This document shows, piece after piece, positions 11,353-22,432 of a DNA stretch of 64,000 nt. The number at the start of each line of letters is the position of its first letter. The first letter of the stretch is position 1. Location: positions 35,041,550 through 35,105,549 of the forward strand of contig NC_030817.1 of assembly GCF_001704415.2 (NCBI RefSeq), written 5' to 3'. The position numbers and the translations under genes were made by a program. The DNA comes from Capra hircus (taxonomy: Eukaryota > Chordata > Mammalia > Artiodactyla > Bovidae). The notes under the pieces are model-generated. The model did no database searches. It worked only from the letters and a program-made list of their open reading frames with translations, and was not told the DNA's origin.

Positions 11353-11809
11353 TGTACTGCTGGTCTAGTGACATATCAGGAATGGGTTTCTCAGGTGGGG
11401 TCAAAGAATCCATCCAAAGTTTCTGGTTACAAATCACCTGCCCAGGGTTACCTTTCTCTGGCAAAGCAATGAAGAACAGTCACCTCATATATTTTATAAG
11501 CACTGCATTCCAAGGGAGGAGAATGAACTGGGGAAATAATTTGGTGGGCATGTAGTCTGTGACTACTCATTGCTGCCTGATGAAATGGTAAGATTTTCTG
11601 AAGCTCAAGCATAGACCAGATGTTGGCAGGAGCCCCTTGTTCCTGGTTAAACACTGTAACTGGTCAGCAGCATTCTTTCCAAGGATATTTATCACTCTCC
11701 AGGTAAACATACCAAGGCACTGCTCCAATCCCAGGGGCCTATGCCTGCAGAGGGCCCTTTAAACAAGAAAATAAAGGAGTAAAAGAATAAAGGAAGCCCC
11801 CATTTTTTC
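11353..11809. other. Unassigned sequence
   Basis: No gene or repeat recognised; ends at a long T tract. Confidence 0.4.
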
Positions 11810-11989
11810 CTTTTTTTTTTTTTTTACTTAACAATTTATTTTCTCACAATTCTAGGGGCTGAAGGGTCCAAGATCAACATTCTAGCAGATTTGATTTCTG
11901 GTGAGGACCCTCTTCCTGGATTGTCGACAGCCACCTTTTCACCATGTCTTCACGCTGAGGAAAGAGGGGGAAGCTGGAGGTCTCTAGTG
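11810..11989 (-). mobile_element. Poly-T tract and MLT1-type LTR fragment
   Basis: A T run of about 15 (around 11811-11825) precedes 'tttattttctcacaattct' and ccaagatcaacattctagca, the antisense of the MLT1-type 3' region (compare the plus copy near 19990-20040). Family assignment is by motif only. Confidence 0.5.
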
Positions 11990-12345
11990 AATTTAAAGTT
12001 TATTTTAGATGGCAGTATGGTTGATTAATGATGTTGCATTAGTTTCAGGTGTACAGTAAAGTGGTTCAGTTATACATATACATTTATCTGTTTTTTTTTT
12101 CAAATTCTTATCCCGTTTAGGTTGTTACATAAAACTGAGCAAAGTTCCCTGTGCTATACAGTACGTTTTTGTCGGTTGTCGTTTTAAATACAGCAGTGTG
12201 TACATGTCCATCCCAAACTCTCTAACTATCCCTCCCCTGACCCATTGCCTGGTAACCAGAAGTTCATAACCCCTCCTTTTCATGTCACCTTCTGTTGACC
12301 TGTGTGACTCAGGTTTACTAATACATAGGCTCAATAAATAGCATT
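11990..12345 (-). mobile_element. Ruminant-type L1 3' end
   Basis: Antisense L1 3' UTR: ttagtttcaggtgtacagta, ttcagttatacatatacatt, agttccctgtgctatacagt and ctctaactatccctcccct. This is the reverse complement of the 3' end visible in plus at 55781-55970 and 57565-57885. Confidence 0.85.
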
Positions 12346-12825
12346 TTAAAAATTAGCAGGCTGTGATTGAGACACACCCCTGGCCAGGAATGGGTTCCCT
12401 TGGTCCCGCTGGTTGCTCACTGTTGGAACCTCCAATGACCTCCAGGAGTACACTGAGAGAGCCCTCTGAGTCCTGCTGTGGCCCAAGTGTCTCAAAAATA
12501 TGCAGAAACTAGTTCTTTCCAGGTTCAGGGGGCTAAAGTGATTCCACTGGGAGTGAAGAGAATTAACCCGCATCAGCCACACAAACAGCACCCCAAGATT
12601 TGATGGGCCCAGAGGGAAAGGGTACGAGAAAGGAAGTAGGTGAGGTACAAACATACATTTAGTATGTACCTTACAGTAAGTAAGACACTTTTTCAAATGT
12701 TACCTCCTTTACTTGTCACCACAGAGGGAGCTAGCATTATCCCCAACATCACTGACAATAAATTCAGAAAAGTTTGGCCAGCTGAGACTGGTCTTTGCCA
12801 CACCTGGGCCTCCCAGCCCTGGCTG
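12346..12825. other. Unassigned sequence
   Basis: A 116-codon minus frame (12346-12696) has no recognisable domain. Possible MIR-like bits near 12660-12760. Confidence 0.4.
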
Positions 12826-12935
12826 CAGAGTTAAATCACCTGAAAAGCTTTAGAAAAATAAAGATGCCCAAGCCCCAGCCTCCACCAATTCGGTCAAAGC
12901 CCTCACAGTGGAGCTAGAAAAGTTCCCAGGTGATT
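12826..12935 (+). mobile_element. MER20-like hAT transposon fragment
   Basis: gttaaatcacctgaaaagct, gcccaagccccagcctccac and aaaagttcccaggtgatta follow MER20 order. Terminal repeats are lost. Confidence 0.6.
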
Positions 12936-13095
12936 ATAGTGGACATGAAGGGTCTGGAACCATGACTCTTCCACAAGGAGTAAAGAAGGGAGGTGTGAAC
13001 AAAAGGACGAGACAGTGGGTGACTGCTCTCTGTGTCCGGTTATCCACCCCCAGAGCCGCATAGTGCAAAGGACACTCCTCCCCCCACCGCCCACA

Positions 13096-13109
13096 CCAGT
13101 AGGTGGCGC
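13096..13109 (+). promoter_or_regulatory. CTCF-type binding motif (perfect core)
   Basis: ccagtaggtggcgc matches all 14 positions of the published CTCF core CCASYAGRKGGCRS on the plus strand. It lies in unassigned sequence, not in a young transposon. Binding is inferred; only the motif is seen. Confidence 0.55.
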
Positions 13110-13243
13110 TAGGAGAGGTCAGGCAATTTTAAGGTATGCCAAATCCACAAATCCTGCACGCCCTGTGATACATTCCAATAGGAACTGCTTTTGCATAATG
13201 GACTTTTCCATACAGTCAGCACTGCTGTCTCACTTTATTCCTA

Positions 13244-13432
13244 TAGAGAACTGGTTCTCGGGCAGGGGACATTGGACAATGTCTGGAAACAAGACTGCTT
13301 CTCACTACTTGGGCAGAGTAAGGAGGTGCTACTGGGGATGCTGCTAAACACCTTACAATGCACAGAACAGCCTCCTGCCACAAAGAATTACCCAGCCCTG
13401 AACAACAGCAGTGAAGTTGCGACACGCTGCTG
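13244..13432 (+). mobile_element. MER5A hAT-Charlie transposon
   Basis: Plus-orientation MER5A: actggttctcgggcagggga, acaatgtctggaaacaagac, ggtgctactggggatgctgc and 'ccttacaatgcacagaaca'. It is the opposite orientation to the copy at 11163-11352. Confidence 0.85.
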
Positions 13433-13737
13433 TAAAGAAACAGCAGTCACCACTAGGGTAGACACAAAGCCTTGAAGACAACCCTCCTTCAGGTCAGAAG
13501 CCTGTCTCTGACCAGGCATGCTTCAAAGAATCACAGAATCTTACAGCAGGAAGAGACTTCAGAGACAATGAGCCCAACTGAGACTCAGCTGGGTTTTTAG
13601 AAAAATCCTAGAACAAAGATACACAGTGTTTACCAAAGCACATTATAATGCATTGCTGGTTTGACTTTCCACCCAGATAGTACATGTGCTGCAAATTAAC
13701 TAAAAATGGTATTCCTTAATAAGAATTCTTATTCATT
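13433..13737. other. Mostly unassigned; possible ancient SINE piece
   Basis: 13530-13590 (cacagaatcttacagcagga, cttcagagacaatgagccca) resembles a MIR3/MamSINE-type fragment. Nothing else. Confidence 0.4.
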
Positions 13738-13800
13738 GATTTAACAAATATTTGTTGGGTGCCCAGTGTGTTCAGGGCATGGTGCCAAACTTCCCTGCCA
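13738..13800 (+). mobile_element. L2 3' fragment
   Basis: gatttaacaaatatttgttg followed by ggtgcccagtgtgttcaggg is the usual L2 3' block. Confidence 0.6.
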
Positions 13801-13862
13801 ACACTGTCATCCACCCTGGGATAGTCCTCTTAATGTTCAAGCCCGATATAAGATCTGGGTGG

Positions 13863-13996
13863 TGGGGTGGGAGGTGGGAGGGGGGTTCAGGATTGGGAAC
13901 CCATGTACACTCATGGCAGATTCATGTCAATGTATGGCAAAATCAATACAGTATTGTAAAGTAAAATAGAGTAAAAATAAAAATTAAAAAAAAAAA
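13863..13996 (+). mobile_element. Very short, recent L1 insertion
   Basis: About 134 bp of ruminant L1 3' end: G-rich start, acccatgtacactcatggca, gattcatgtcaatgtatggc, then an A-rich tail with 12 A. An exact 12-bp target-site duplication agatctgggtgg flanks it (13851-13862 and 13997-14008). The perfect repeat and intact tail indicate a recent event. Confidence 0.9.
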
Positions 13997-14008
13997 AGAT
14001 CTGGGTGG

Positions 14009-14984
14009 GATATACAGACTCAGAACCCAGCAAAATCACCCCCAGCTGGATTTAAGGTGGTTTTATTGTTTTCTGGTTCATTGGGTAACTTGACAACCTG
14101 GAATCAGGTGTGCAAAGAAGTGAAGGAGACACATTCAAGAATCAACTCTCCCAGAGGCTGCATGGGGCAGCAGGGAGGGGGGAATGTGAGGCTCAGCACA
14201 GCCTGAGGCCCAAGGACAGATGCCTAGCATTCCTCCCACTGCCCAAAGATGCCCCCTGTCCCCAGCCCAGCCTACTCCAGCTCCCTCTCACATCAGGCAA
14301 GTGACAAGCTGCAGACTCTGACCACCCAGCACCCAGCCACGGAGCCCAGGGCTCTCCTCTTCCCCCACTCCGCCTCCTCACTACCACACGGTTATTGACA
14401 AGAATAAGCGCTCCGCGGTAACTTGCCACCGAAATGAAAACTGCTCAGGGGGAAGGAATTGAGAACATTTTGTCCTTCAGAGTCACAAAAGATTTAAGTC
14501 ATTCTCCCTATCGGAGGTCTCATTTACCCTGAGCGGAAACAACAGCAAAATAAACACCTGTCGAATGGATTGAGCAATAAAGGGAAATAAATGCTGCAGA
14601 GGCAAACTGCTGGGGGCAAAGAGGAAGACACGAAGCCGCCATGAGGAAGCCTGTGAGTGTGGGGTGCTGGACTCAGGGTGATGCCGGAGGCGGCAGCCAG
14701 GGACCACTCTCCGGCTGGCTCCCTGAGAGTCCCTGTGCCTGTGACTATGGCTCTCCCTGCCAGAGACCACAGCTCCCAGCCGCCCTGCCCACCCCACAAG
14801 CTGCTGAAACCTGGCCGGAAACAACTGTCCCTGATGTGAAGTGAGAACTGCCCAGACTCATCTGCACGGCGGGCCTGTGATCTCAGCAGACACCCCCAGG
14901 ATTTCACCTGACTCCCTGCTCCTTCTTCAGAACTCTATCTGGAAGTTATTTCCTCAGAGATGTTTCCTCTAATCCCATAGGTTC
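14009..14984. other. Unassigned, GC-richer sequence
   Basis: Around 14640-14830 is richer in GC with a few CpG but far from a CpG island. Overlapping open frames of 60-127 codons on both strands have no domain. Confidence 0.4.
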
Positions 14985-15030
14985 ATCCTTGCACTCAATA
15001 AATATTTACTGAATGAATAATATTTACTGA
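14985..15030 (+). mobile_element. MIR/L2 3' tail
   Basis: cactcaataaatatttactg followed by aatgaataatatttactgag; the last part is duplicated once. Confidence 0.5.
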
Positions 15031-15057
15031 GCAGCCCCGAGGGTTAGACGCCCTATG

Positions 15058-15286
15058 GGGCTTCCCAGGTGGTGCTAGTGGTAAGAACCTGCCTGCCAAT
15101 GCAGGAGACATAAGAGACACGGGTTCAACCCCTGAGTCAGGAAGATCCCCTGGAGGAGAACATGGCAACTCACTCCAGTGTTCTTGCCTGGAGAATCCCA
15201 CAGACAGAGGAGCCTGGCGGGTTACGGTCCATAGGGTTGCAAAGAGTCAGACACCACTGAAGCAACTTCGTAGCAGCAGCAACAAG
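15058..15286 (+). mobile_element. Bov-tA SINE
   Basis: tRNA-like head ggggcttcccaggtggtgct, B-box region acgggttcaacccctgag, Bov-A tail to aagcaacttcgtagcagcag. A short extra ACA-containing duplication lies before the B box (15108-15122). Confidence 0.92.
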
Positions 15287-15760
15287 GGCGTATGATCTCC
15301 CACAGCAAATCTCTTCTCCTTTTTAACAATAATGATGGTAATTAACCACTTATATCATTATTTCATGGGGTCCAGTTCCCACCCCCAACTCTCCAGCCCT
15401 TCCAGAATGTAGAGCTACAGGAGAACAGGAGCCAAATCTGTCTGGTTGACTCTGCTCCATCCCACTGTTGGTGCCTCCTGGGTACTGCGACATAGTGAAC
15501 GAACAAGTGAACATACACATAAGCAAACAATCAAAGATATTCTATTTCTCAATCTAAGTCCTCAAAAATCCTTACAGGATAAAATCCTTATTTTATCCTT
15601 ACGGCATATGTCAAACTGGACGAGCCTCATTTCAAGAGCTGACAGCCACACATGGTTACCATACAGAAGAGCACAACAGTGGGCTCCACCAGGGTCTTAC
15701 CAGCGTTCTGGTTTGCTGGTAAAGTAGGAGAAAACTTAAGCTCTGCTACAGCAGAAGACA
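15287..15760. other. Unassigned sequence
   Basis: Nothing recognised. Confidence 0.4.
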
Positions 15761-15955
15761 GGGCTTTCCAGATGGCTCAGTGGTAAAGAATCTGCCTGCC
15801 AAAGCAGGAGATGTGGGTTCAATCCCTGGGTCAGAAAGATTCCCTGAAGAAGGAAATGCAACCCACTCCAGAATTCTTGCCTGAAAAATCCCATGGACAG
15901 AGGAGCCTGGTGGGCAAAAGAACTGGACACAACATAATAACCAAACAACAACAGC
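15761..15955 (+). mobile_element. Bov-tA SINE
   Basis: Head gggctttccagatggctcag, B box gggttcaatccctgggtc, shortened Bov-A tail ending at acataataaccaaacaacaa. The tail lacks the usual gggctacagtccatgggg part. Confidence 0.92.
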
Positions 15956-15959
15956 CCTT

Positions 15960-16190
15960 ACGCTCCTGCTCGTTAGACAGCCCGGGGCCAAACCTGGCTC
16001 TGCCACTCACTACTTGCCCAACCTGGGTAAGTTATGTGACCTCCCTGTACTTCAGTTCCCTCTTCTATAAAGTGGAGGTATTTTAATAACAGTACCTGCG
16101 TTGAGACAGAGATAGCAAGAACAACGAGCTAAGACCCATCAGCCCTTAGAACAATGCCTGACACATAAGCTCACGGTAGTATCAGACACT
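15960..16190 (+). mobile_element. MIR SINE
   Basis: ctggctctgccactcactac, 'gggtaagttatgtgacctcc', tcttctataaagtggaggta and gaacaatgcctgacacataa appear in MIR order on plus. Confidence 0.85.
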
Positions 16191-16244
16191 GAATATCTTA
16201 TTACATGTTTGTATCACATATAGATATTCACACTCCACTTCCTG

Positions 16245-16258
16245 CCACAAGAAGGCAG
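16245..16258 (+). promoter_or_regulatory. CTCF-like motif (12 of 14)
   Basis: ccacaagaaggcag differs from the CTCF core at two positions (Y to A, K to A). Weak by itself; recorded because it sits between the two better motifs. Confidence 0.3.
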
Positions 16259-17285
16259 CCTGAGTTACCCCACATCGCATGGTTACAACAAAAGAAAAAC
16301 CAGTATACATGGTAGAATTGCATCCTGAACACATCAGTTACAAGCAAAGCCCACTGGGGGCCCCAAGAAAAGTAAGCCAGAGTCTAGGTGATAAGGTCTA
16401 ACCTTTTCCTTTGTGCGTCATGTAGGTCCCTTTGCTCTTAGGGTGTTAAGTCCAGAAGCCTCACATTTGGCCCTTCAGCCTGGAGTTGTTGTTTATAACA
16501 GGACTGTGCCAACATCTCAGCTCCAGGGCTGTGTGCAGAAACGTTGCCCAGGACATTCAAGATGGCTGTGGTGAGCCGTGTGCAGAGGCAATGCTCTCGG
16601 CTCTGCAATCTAGAGCCCGAGCAGCACAGCTGTGCCTGATACCACAATCCCTCCACCCACTCTGTGCTGGTGAGATCCCTATCAAGCAGCCCCCACTAGT
16701 CTCTCTGGAGAGAGTGAGCTTTAGAGGCCACTTTCACATCTCTTCATTCTTTGATTAAAGACTAAAACTTTGAGTGGAAGAACTCAGTCTTGTTCTGTTG
16801 GCTTGGGCAACACTGAGCAGAAGGACCTTTGTTAGGGACCCACTTGGGTCAGTAACGTATTCCTTCATGTATCATAGCAAATGAGACTGATTGTGGATGT
16901 ACAAATTGTGCAGGCTAGTAAAAAATTTAAATCTGCATAGAAAATTTAGACTCTGCCATGACACACATTATCATTGGTGAGAACAGAAAGCCCTCATTTA
17001 AAGAAAAACCTTGAGCAACTTTCTACAGGTTGTTTTAATGTAGTTCTCACATCTGCTAAATTTAAATTTAAAACGTTAAATCTCATCGTACAAGACAGAC
17101 AAGTTGTGTCCTTTGCAATCCAGCAAAGAAAGCAAATGACCTTTACATTTGATTTCCTGTCTGGAGCATAAAGTCGGTTTTAGAAAGCTGAGCATTCAGC
17201 AGGTTCCAGATGCAAGGCAGATGCTGGAACCCTGGCTGCTGTCATTATATGGCTTTGGAGCAGAGGGGTGCCACATTTGGATTGA
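16259..17285. other. Unassigned sequence
   Basis: No gene or named repeat recognised. Open frames up to 90 codons have no domain. Confidence 0.4.
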
Positions 17286-17392
17286 GGTAACAGTACCTAC
17301 CTTGGAGGAACATTGTGAAATTCAATTGAAATAATACGAATGGCAATGCTTGACCCAAAGTAGGTATTCAATCAATGTCATTAGGGAAACAC
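17286..17392 (+). mobile_element. MIR SINE 3' part
   Basis: aggtaacagtacctaccttg, a tgtgaaattcaattgaaata block and aaagtaggtattcaatcaat match the MIR 3' half. Confidence 0.65.
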
Positions 17393-18307
17393 AATCTGAT
17401 GTCTGGATCTTATTAGTGATGCCACAATCTCATTAAAAACACTTCTATATTAGAACTAAAAATGTGTTCTAATTCTGCCCTTTTTGACTATACAGAATGA
17501 GTCTAATTTCTCCTCCCAAAAGCACCCAAATATACGAGAGTGACCTTTCGTATCCTCCCCACCAAACTTCTCTTTTCCACCTAAACACAGTCAATTTCCT
17601 CCAATAAGACAAGAATTTGTTGTCTTCAAAGTAACTAGAAGCATCTGAGCTCTGGTGGTCCCAAGACACACCTCAACACATCTCAGCACCGATAATATGC
17701 CAGTAGTCCTGGAGGATCCCAAACTCGGTCTTGTGGGATCAGGTTAACCTAATGCTTTCTTCTTCATATAAAATTCAAGGAACTTTCTCCACATGCTCTC
17801 CCCATTCCCAACACTGACTGCAGACACTGCTTTGTTTGAAAGAGCCTGTTTCAGGACTAATATGCTCTTCACAGTTGAAATCCAGCCCTGAACCTTTGAA
17901 GTGACATTTATTGTGGTCTTGGGAAAGGCTCAGCAGAGGTGAGAAGTGACAGCTGAGGGTGATAAACCAAATGCAGCTCAGTTTTCATTTAAGGGCAAAC
18001 TGTCATCCAGTCAGCCTGGCTGAGTCACCAGCCAGCTCGGGCCGCTTGAGATTTCTTATGTAACTGGTAAACAGATCACTGAATGATGACAATTTCTTCA
18101 ACTGCTAGGATGAACCGTCGGCTTCTGTTCTCTGCTCAAACTTGACATCTTAAGCTGCTGGTTAGAGGAGAGTCGTGTTAACAAAAACATTTCAGGACTA
18201 ATCATAATCATAAAGTCTCTTTTAGAAATGATGCTGTTTGAACAGCGTGTTCACCACACACCTTGTCTGTTCTGCTTCCCAAAGCACTGGATAGGACGTT
18301 GTAATAC
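17393..18307. other. Unassigned sequence
   Basis: No gene or repeat recognised. Confidence 0.4.
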
Positions 18308-18630
18308 TCTAGCATTGACTGTCCAGTATGGTAACCTCTAGCTACATGGGGCCACTGAGCACTGGAAATCTGACTTGTCTGAGATTTTAAGTATAAAATA
18401 TTACAGGATTTCAATGATTTCATACAAAAAATTATAGAATATCTTATATAACCTTATATTGATTTTATATTGAACTGATATTCTGGATATATTGAATTAA
18501 GCTAAGCAATTATTAAAATTTCACCTTTTTAAATACTTTTTTTCAATGTGATTACTAGAAAATTTTAAGTTGCATATATTATTCATAATGTGGCTTCTAT
18601 CACATTTCAGTTGAAAAACACTAGTCTGGA
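18308..18630. mobile_element. Ancient DNA transposon fossil (hAT-like)
   Basis: gtccagtatggtaacctcta, ctacatggggccactgagca and an AT-rich middle with attctggatatattgaatta are a familiar mammalian DNA-transposon fossil. The family name is not certain from memory. No transposase frame survives. Confidence 0.5.
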
Positions 18631-18903
18631 AGGCAAGATGGGAGCTGGAAATGCCTCATTTCTCTGACTCTTCCTCTGGGTTCAAACTTAGGAAAAAAGG
18701 GACCTACTTCAGAACCTATCACTCTCTTTAGTTCTATTTATTGGTTAGACTAGAACAGTGGTCCTCAAACTTCAGTGAACATAAATGCTACAAACTGAAC
18801 TATGAAGCCCCAAGAGTTATACATCGAATCTCTAACCCTCCCCCTCCCACCATGTGACTGTATTGGAGATAAGGTCTTTAAAAGAGGTGATTAGGGTTAA
18901 ATT

Positions 18904-19176
18904 TGGAGAAGGCAATGGCACCCCACTCCAGTACTCTGGCCTGGAAAATCCCATGGACAGAGGAGCCTGGTAGGCTGCAGTTCATGGGGTTGCTAAGAGT
19001 CAGATACAACTGAGCAACTTCCCTTTCACTTTTCCCTTTCATGCACTGGAGAAGGAAATGGCAACCCACTCCAGTGTTCTTGCCTGGAGAATCCCAGGAA
19101 CAGGGGAGCCTGGTGGGCTACCATCTATGGGGTCTCACAGAGTCGGACACGACTGAAGTGACTTAGGAGCAGCAGC
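18904..19176 (+). mobile_element. Bov-A2 SINE in the MLT1 LTR
   Basis: Two Bov-A monomers (ggagaaggcaatggcacccc and ggagaaggaaatggcaaccc) ending in an AGC tail. An exact 11-bp target-site duplication agggttaaatt flanks it (18893-18903 and 19177-19187). Confidence 0.93.
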
Positions 19177-19224
19177 AGGGTTAAATTAGGTCACAGGGGT
19201 AGAGCTCTGATCCAATAACACTGA

Positions 19225-19870
19225 TACTCCTGGGTATATATTATAGCTGTAAAAACCAAAAACACTGATTTGAAAAGATACACACACTCCAATATTCATA
19301 GCAGCATTATTTACAATAGCCTAGATATGGAAGCAACCTCAACATTCAACAAAGATGAATGGATAAAGAAGAATATATTTGTGTGTGTGTATATATTCTT
19401 GTGTGTGTGTATATATATATATACATATATAAATGTATGTGTGTATACGTATACACATACATACACACAATAAAATACTATGCAGCCATTAAAAAAGAAT
19501 AAACTTCTGCAGCAACACAGATGTACTTGGAGGGTATAACACTAAATAAGGCAAGTCAGAAAGAAAAGACAAACGCTGTATGATACCACTTATATGTGGA
19601 TTCTTAAAAAAATACAACGAACTAGTGAACATAACAAAACAGAAGCAGATTTTCAGATATAGAGAACAAACCAGTGGTTACCAGTAGCGGGGAGGGACAA
19701 TAGAGGGCAGAGAAAGTGGGAGGTACAAACTATTATGCATAAAATAAGCCACGAAGATAAATTGTACAATAGGGGGGAACATAGTCAATATTGTAGAATA
19801 ACTATAAACGGAGTATAACCTTTAAAAACTGACCTGTAACTTACACAATATGGTAATCAACTACACTTCA
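19225..19870 (+). mobile_element. L1 ORF2 end and 3' region in the MLT1 LTR
   Basis: Starts with L1 ORF2 C-terminal sequence (catagcagcattatttacaa) and continues through aatactatgcagccattaaa and tgataccacttatatgtgga to the 3' UTR. A TG/TA microsatellite lies inside at about 19378-19470. Frames are interrupted; no protein is made. Confidence 0.85.
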
Positions 19871-20337
19871 GGAACACAAAACGGAAGAGGAGGAAACGCC
19901 AACCCTGTGCTCCACCACGTGAGGACACAGGGAGAAGGTGGCCATCCTCAAGCCAGGAAGACAGTCTTCACCAGAAACTAAACCCTGATGGCAACTCAAT
20001 CTTAGGTTTTCCAGACTCCAGAATTGTGAGAAAATACATTTTTGTTATCTAAGCCCCCAAGTCTGTAGTATCTTGTTATGGCAGCTTGACCAGACTAAGG
20101 CAATAAGCATCACCTGCGGAACTTATTAGACATACAGGTTGTTGGGGCCTGTTCCTGACTCTATTGATCTGAGATAGGCCTGGAAATCTGCCTCTTTTTC
20201 ACAAGCATTCTAAGCATTCTATCTATATTTCGATGTGCCCTACTCCAAAAGAAACATCATTATCTAAACTCCTGTCGGTGCTGTTACAGTCAGACTTGAC
20301 AGCCCTGAACCGAATCCCTAGCTCTACCACTCCAGCA

Positions 20338-20540
20338 TGCATGCTAAGTCACTTCAGTTGTGTCCGACTCTTTGCAACCTGCCAGGTGCCTCTGTCCATG
20401 GGATTCTCCAGGCAAGAATACTGGAGTGAGTTGCCATGGTCTACTCCAGGGAATCTTCCTGACTCAGGGATCAAACCCAGGTCTCCTCTGTCTCCTGCGT
20501 TAGTAGGCAGATTCTTTACCACTAGCGCCACCTGGGAAGC
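20338..20540 (-). mobile_element. Bov-tA SINE
   Basis: Minus-strand Bov-tA ending at gccacctgggaag. Exact 14-bp target-site duplication ctaccactccagca at 20324-20337 and 20541-20554. A clean, fairly young insertion, with a few bases missing from the tail monomer. Confidence 0.95.
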
Positions 20541-20665
20541 CTACCACTCCAGCAGTGGTAAACCAAATCAAGCTCATAGCTTGATTATGAGCACCCTCTT
20601 TTGGTAAAACATTTTGAGCATGCAACCGGCTGAGCACTATACTTAATAGATTACATATGCCCAAT

Positions 20666-20870
20666 GGGGCTTCCCTGGTGGCTCAGTGGTAAAGAATCTG
20701 CCTGCCAATGCAGAAAACGGGTTCAATTCCTGGGTGGGGAAGATCCCCTAGAGAAAGAAATGGCAACTCACTCCAGTATTATTTCCTGGGAAATTCCAAA
20801 GACAGAGGAGACTGACTAGCTACAGTCCATGGGGTTGCAAAAGAGTCGGACACAACTTAGCGACTAAATA
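20666..20870 (+). mobile_element. Bov-tA SINE
   Basis: Head ggggcttccctggtggctca, B box cgggttcaattcctggg, tail to cggacacaacttagcgacta. Confidence 0.93.
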
Positions 20871-21024
20871 ATGAATCATTTGCTGAATATTAACAAAGTT
20901 AATTTTTGCATAATAACACAGGTATGAAGTGAAGCTGTTTTCTTTTGGGATCCCAATGGATTATCTTTAGCCTGTGGAGGCCTCTCACTGAACAAGTTAT
21001 AACACGTCATATATTATATGGAGT

Positions 21025-21345
21025 TCTTGCTTTTGCCCAAGCTATTCCCATTCTGCCTTCTCTGCACTTAGAAAATGCCTATTTATTCCTCAGGCTTCAA
21101 CTCATAAATCTCCTCTGAGCTGCTTTTTCTCCCCTCCCCCTCCCACAGACAGCATTTCAGCCCCTCTTTGCAGCACCTCTATGGACTTACCACACCAACT
21201 GCAAATATTTGTTTAACCTGTCAGCTCCTTGTGGGCATGGATTGTGCTTTATTTATCTGTTTCGCCTGTGCCTTGCACACAGCTCCTGGCGCAAGGTATG
21301 CACTTTTTTTAATGTTTGTAAAATGAGCAAACCAATGAATGAAAT
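21025..21345 (+). mobile_element. L2 LINE 3' end
   Basis: L2 order: 'tgcccaagctattcccattc', caggcttcaactcataaatc, gtcagctccttgtgggcatg, gtgccttgcacacagctcct and an AATGAATGAAA end. The last ORF2 codons are decayed. Confidence 0.8.
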
Positions 21346-22299
21346 GCAATTAATCAATACTTTCAGCAAGTCATTGCCCTTTGCAGAAGTAGAATCACCA
21401 TAGTGTGCGTGAGAAATAACCCACATAAAGGCGTGCAGCCTGAAGCTATCTGAAGCCATGCTGGGCTTTAACTTTGGGTTTACAAAAGCACGTATAATTC
21501 ACGCCAAGCTGAGGATGAAAGCAAAGTGAGCAGCCTAAGCCACACGCAGCTTAAAGAGCAGAGGTTTCAGGTGTTTATTTTTGTTTTTGTTTGTTTGTTT
21601 TTACTGCTGTTTTTAATTATTTATTTGTATTAAAGTCAGGATGCTCCTGGCAAAGGAATAATGGATGGTGTGTGAGAGATCTCAGTGCATCTTTGTGGGG
21701 CAGGACAAAGATGGAAGGGAAACAAGAGGGCTTTTAGAAGCAATATAATCTGTGAGCTACATCCAGGTCTGTACCACACAAAAGGAAGGAGTCACTTGGT
21801 CCAAACTCCAGAAATGTTACAGTTCAAAGTATCGTCTTTAGGAAATTTAAACCTGGCTTGGCTGTGTAATGACAAGTGTCCTCTGTAAAGTCTAAACCTC
21901 ACTAGTTAGGAGTTGGTCTCCCCATTCCTTCTCATGCATTCTGTTGTCTGCCTCAAGCTTCCCTATCAGGGCTCATCATGAGTGGCAGCAGGAACCTGGC
22001 TGGAAGAATTCTCTTGGCTGTGCTTTCTCATGTGCTGGGACCCATAGGAGAAGAGAAATGCTTTGTTACTTCCCTGTTTACATAAAAGCTTTTCCTTTCA
22101 GCAGATACTTGAAAGAAACCAAATTGTACATAACCCATTTATCTTCTCAGACCCACTTAAAAAGATTGACCCTATGATATACTAGAAAGTAAAATATACA
22201 TCTGCTTATGAATCAAAAGTGATTTATGAATCACTTTTTGAGGTGATTAGCAAGCAACATTAGCAAGTAGAAAGGTTTCTATGTTGCTCCCCTAAGAGT
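21346..22299. other. Unassigned sequence with a T-rich tract
   Basis: 21572-21640 is a TTTG/TTTT low-complexity stretch. Nothing else recognised. Confidence 0.45.
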
Positions 22300-22432
22300 A
22301 GGGTTGCCAAATTTAGCAAATAAAAATATAGGACACCTGGTTAAATTTGAATTTCAGATAGACAATGAATAATTTTTTGGTATAAACATGTCCCAAATAT
22401 TGCATGTGTCCTGCATTTTATCTGGAAACCTT
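22300..22432. mobile_element. Palindromic DNA-transposon fossil
   Basis: Imperfect inverted ends: agggttgccaaatttagc on the left and the reverse complement of 'ttatctggaaacctt' on the right, with an internal tataggacac/gtgtcctgca pair. This is a common short mammalian palindromic element; I cannot name the family surely. Confidence 0.55.

Larger units (their letters stand above)
18786..20102 (+). mobile_element. MLT1-type LTR with two later insertions
   Basis: 5' part: aagccccaagagttatacat and tgtgactgtattggagataa. 3' part: gtgaggacacagggagaagg, ccagactccagaattgtgag, gttatggcagcttgaccaga, ending at CA (20102). Near-matching 5-bp target-site duplications ataaa (18781-18785) and ataag (20103-20107) suit an ERVL-MaLR element. 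Bov-A2 and L1 lie inside. Confidence 0.8.
18756..20215 (+). mobile_element. MER20 split by an MLT1 LTR
   Basis: The left piece 18756-18785 starts with cagtggtcctcaaacttcag. The right piece from about 20103 continues with gcatcacctgcggaacttat and ggcctggaaatctgcctctt. Everything between is inserted later, so MER20 is the oldest layer of this nest. Confidence 0.75.

Noticed and set aside
14640..14830. Possible CpG island or first exon
   Set aside because: GC is raised but CpG is sparse, and frames overlap on both strands without a domain.
19700..19720. CTCF-like string acaatagagggcag
   Set aside because: 12 of 14 and lies inside an L1 3' UTR, so it is repeat consensus.
22300..22432. Inverted repeat as a microRNA hairpin
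   Set aside because: The arms are the imperfect ends of a common DNA-transposon fossil, with a long mismatched loop.
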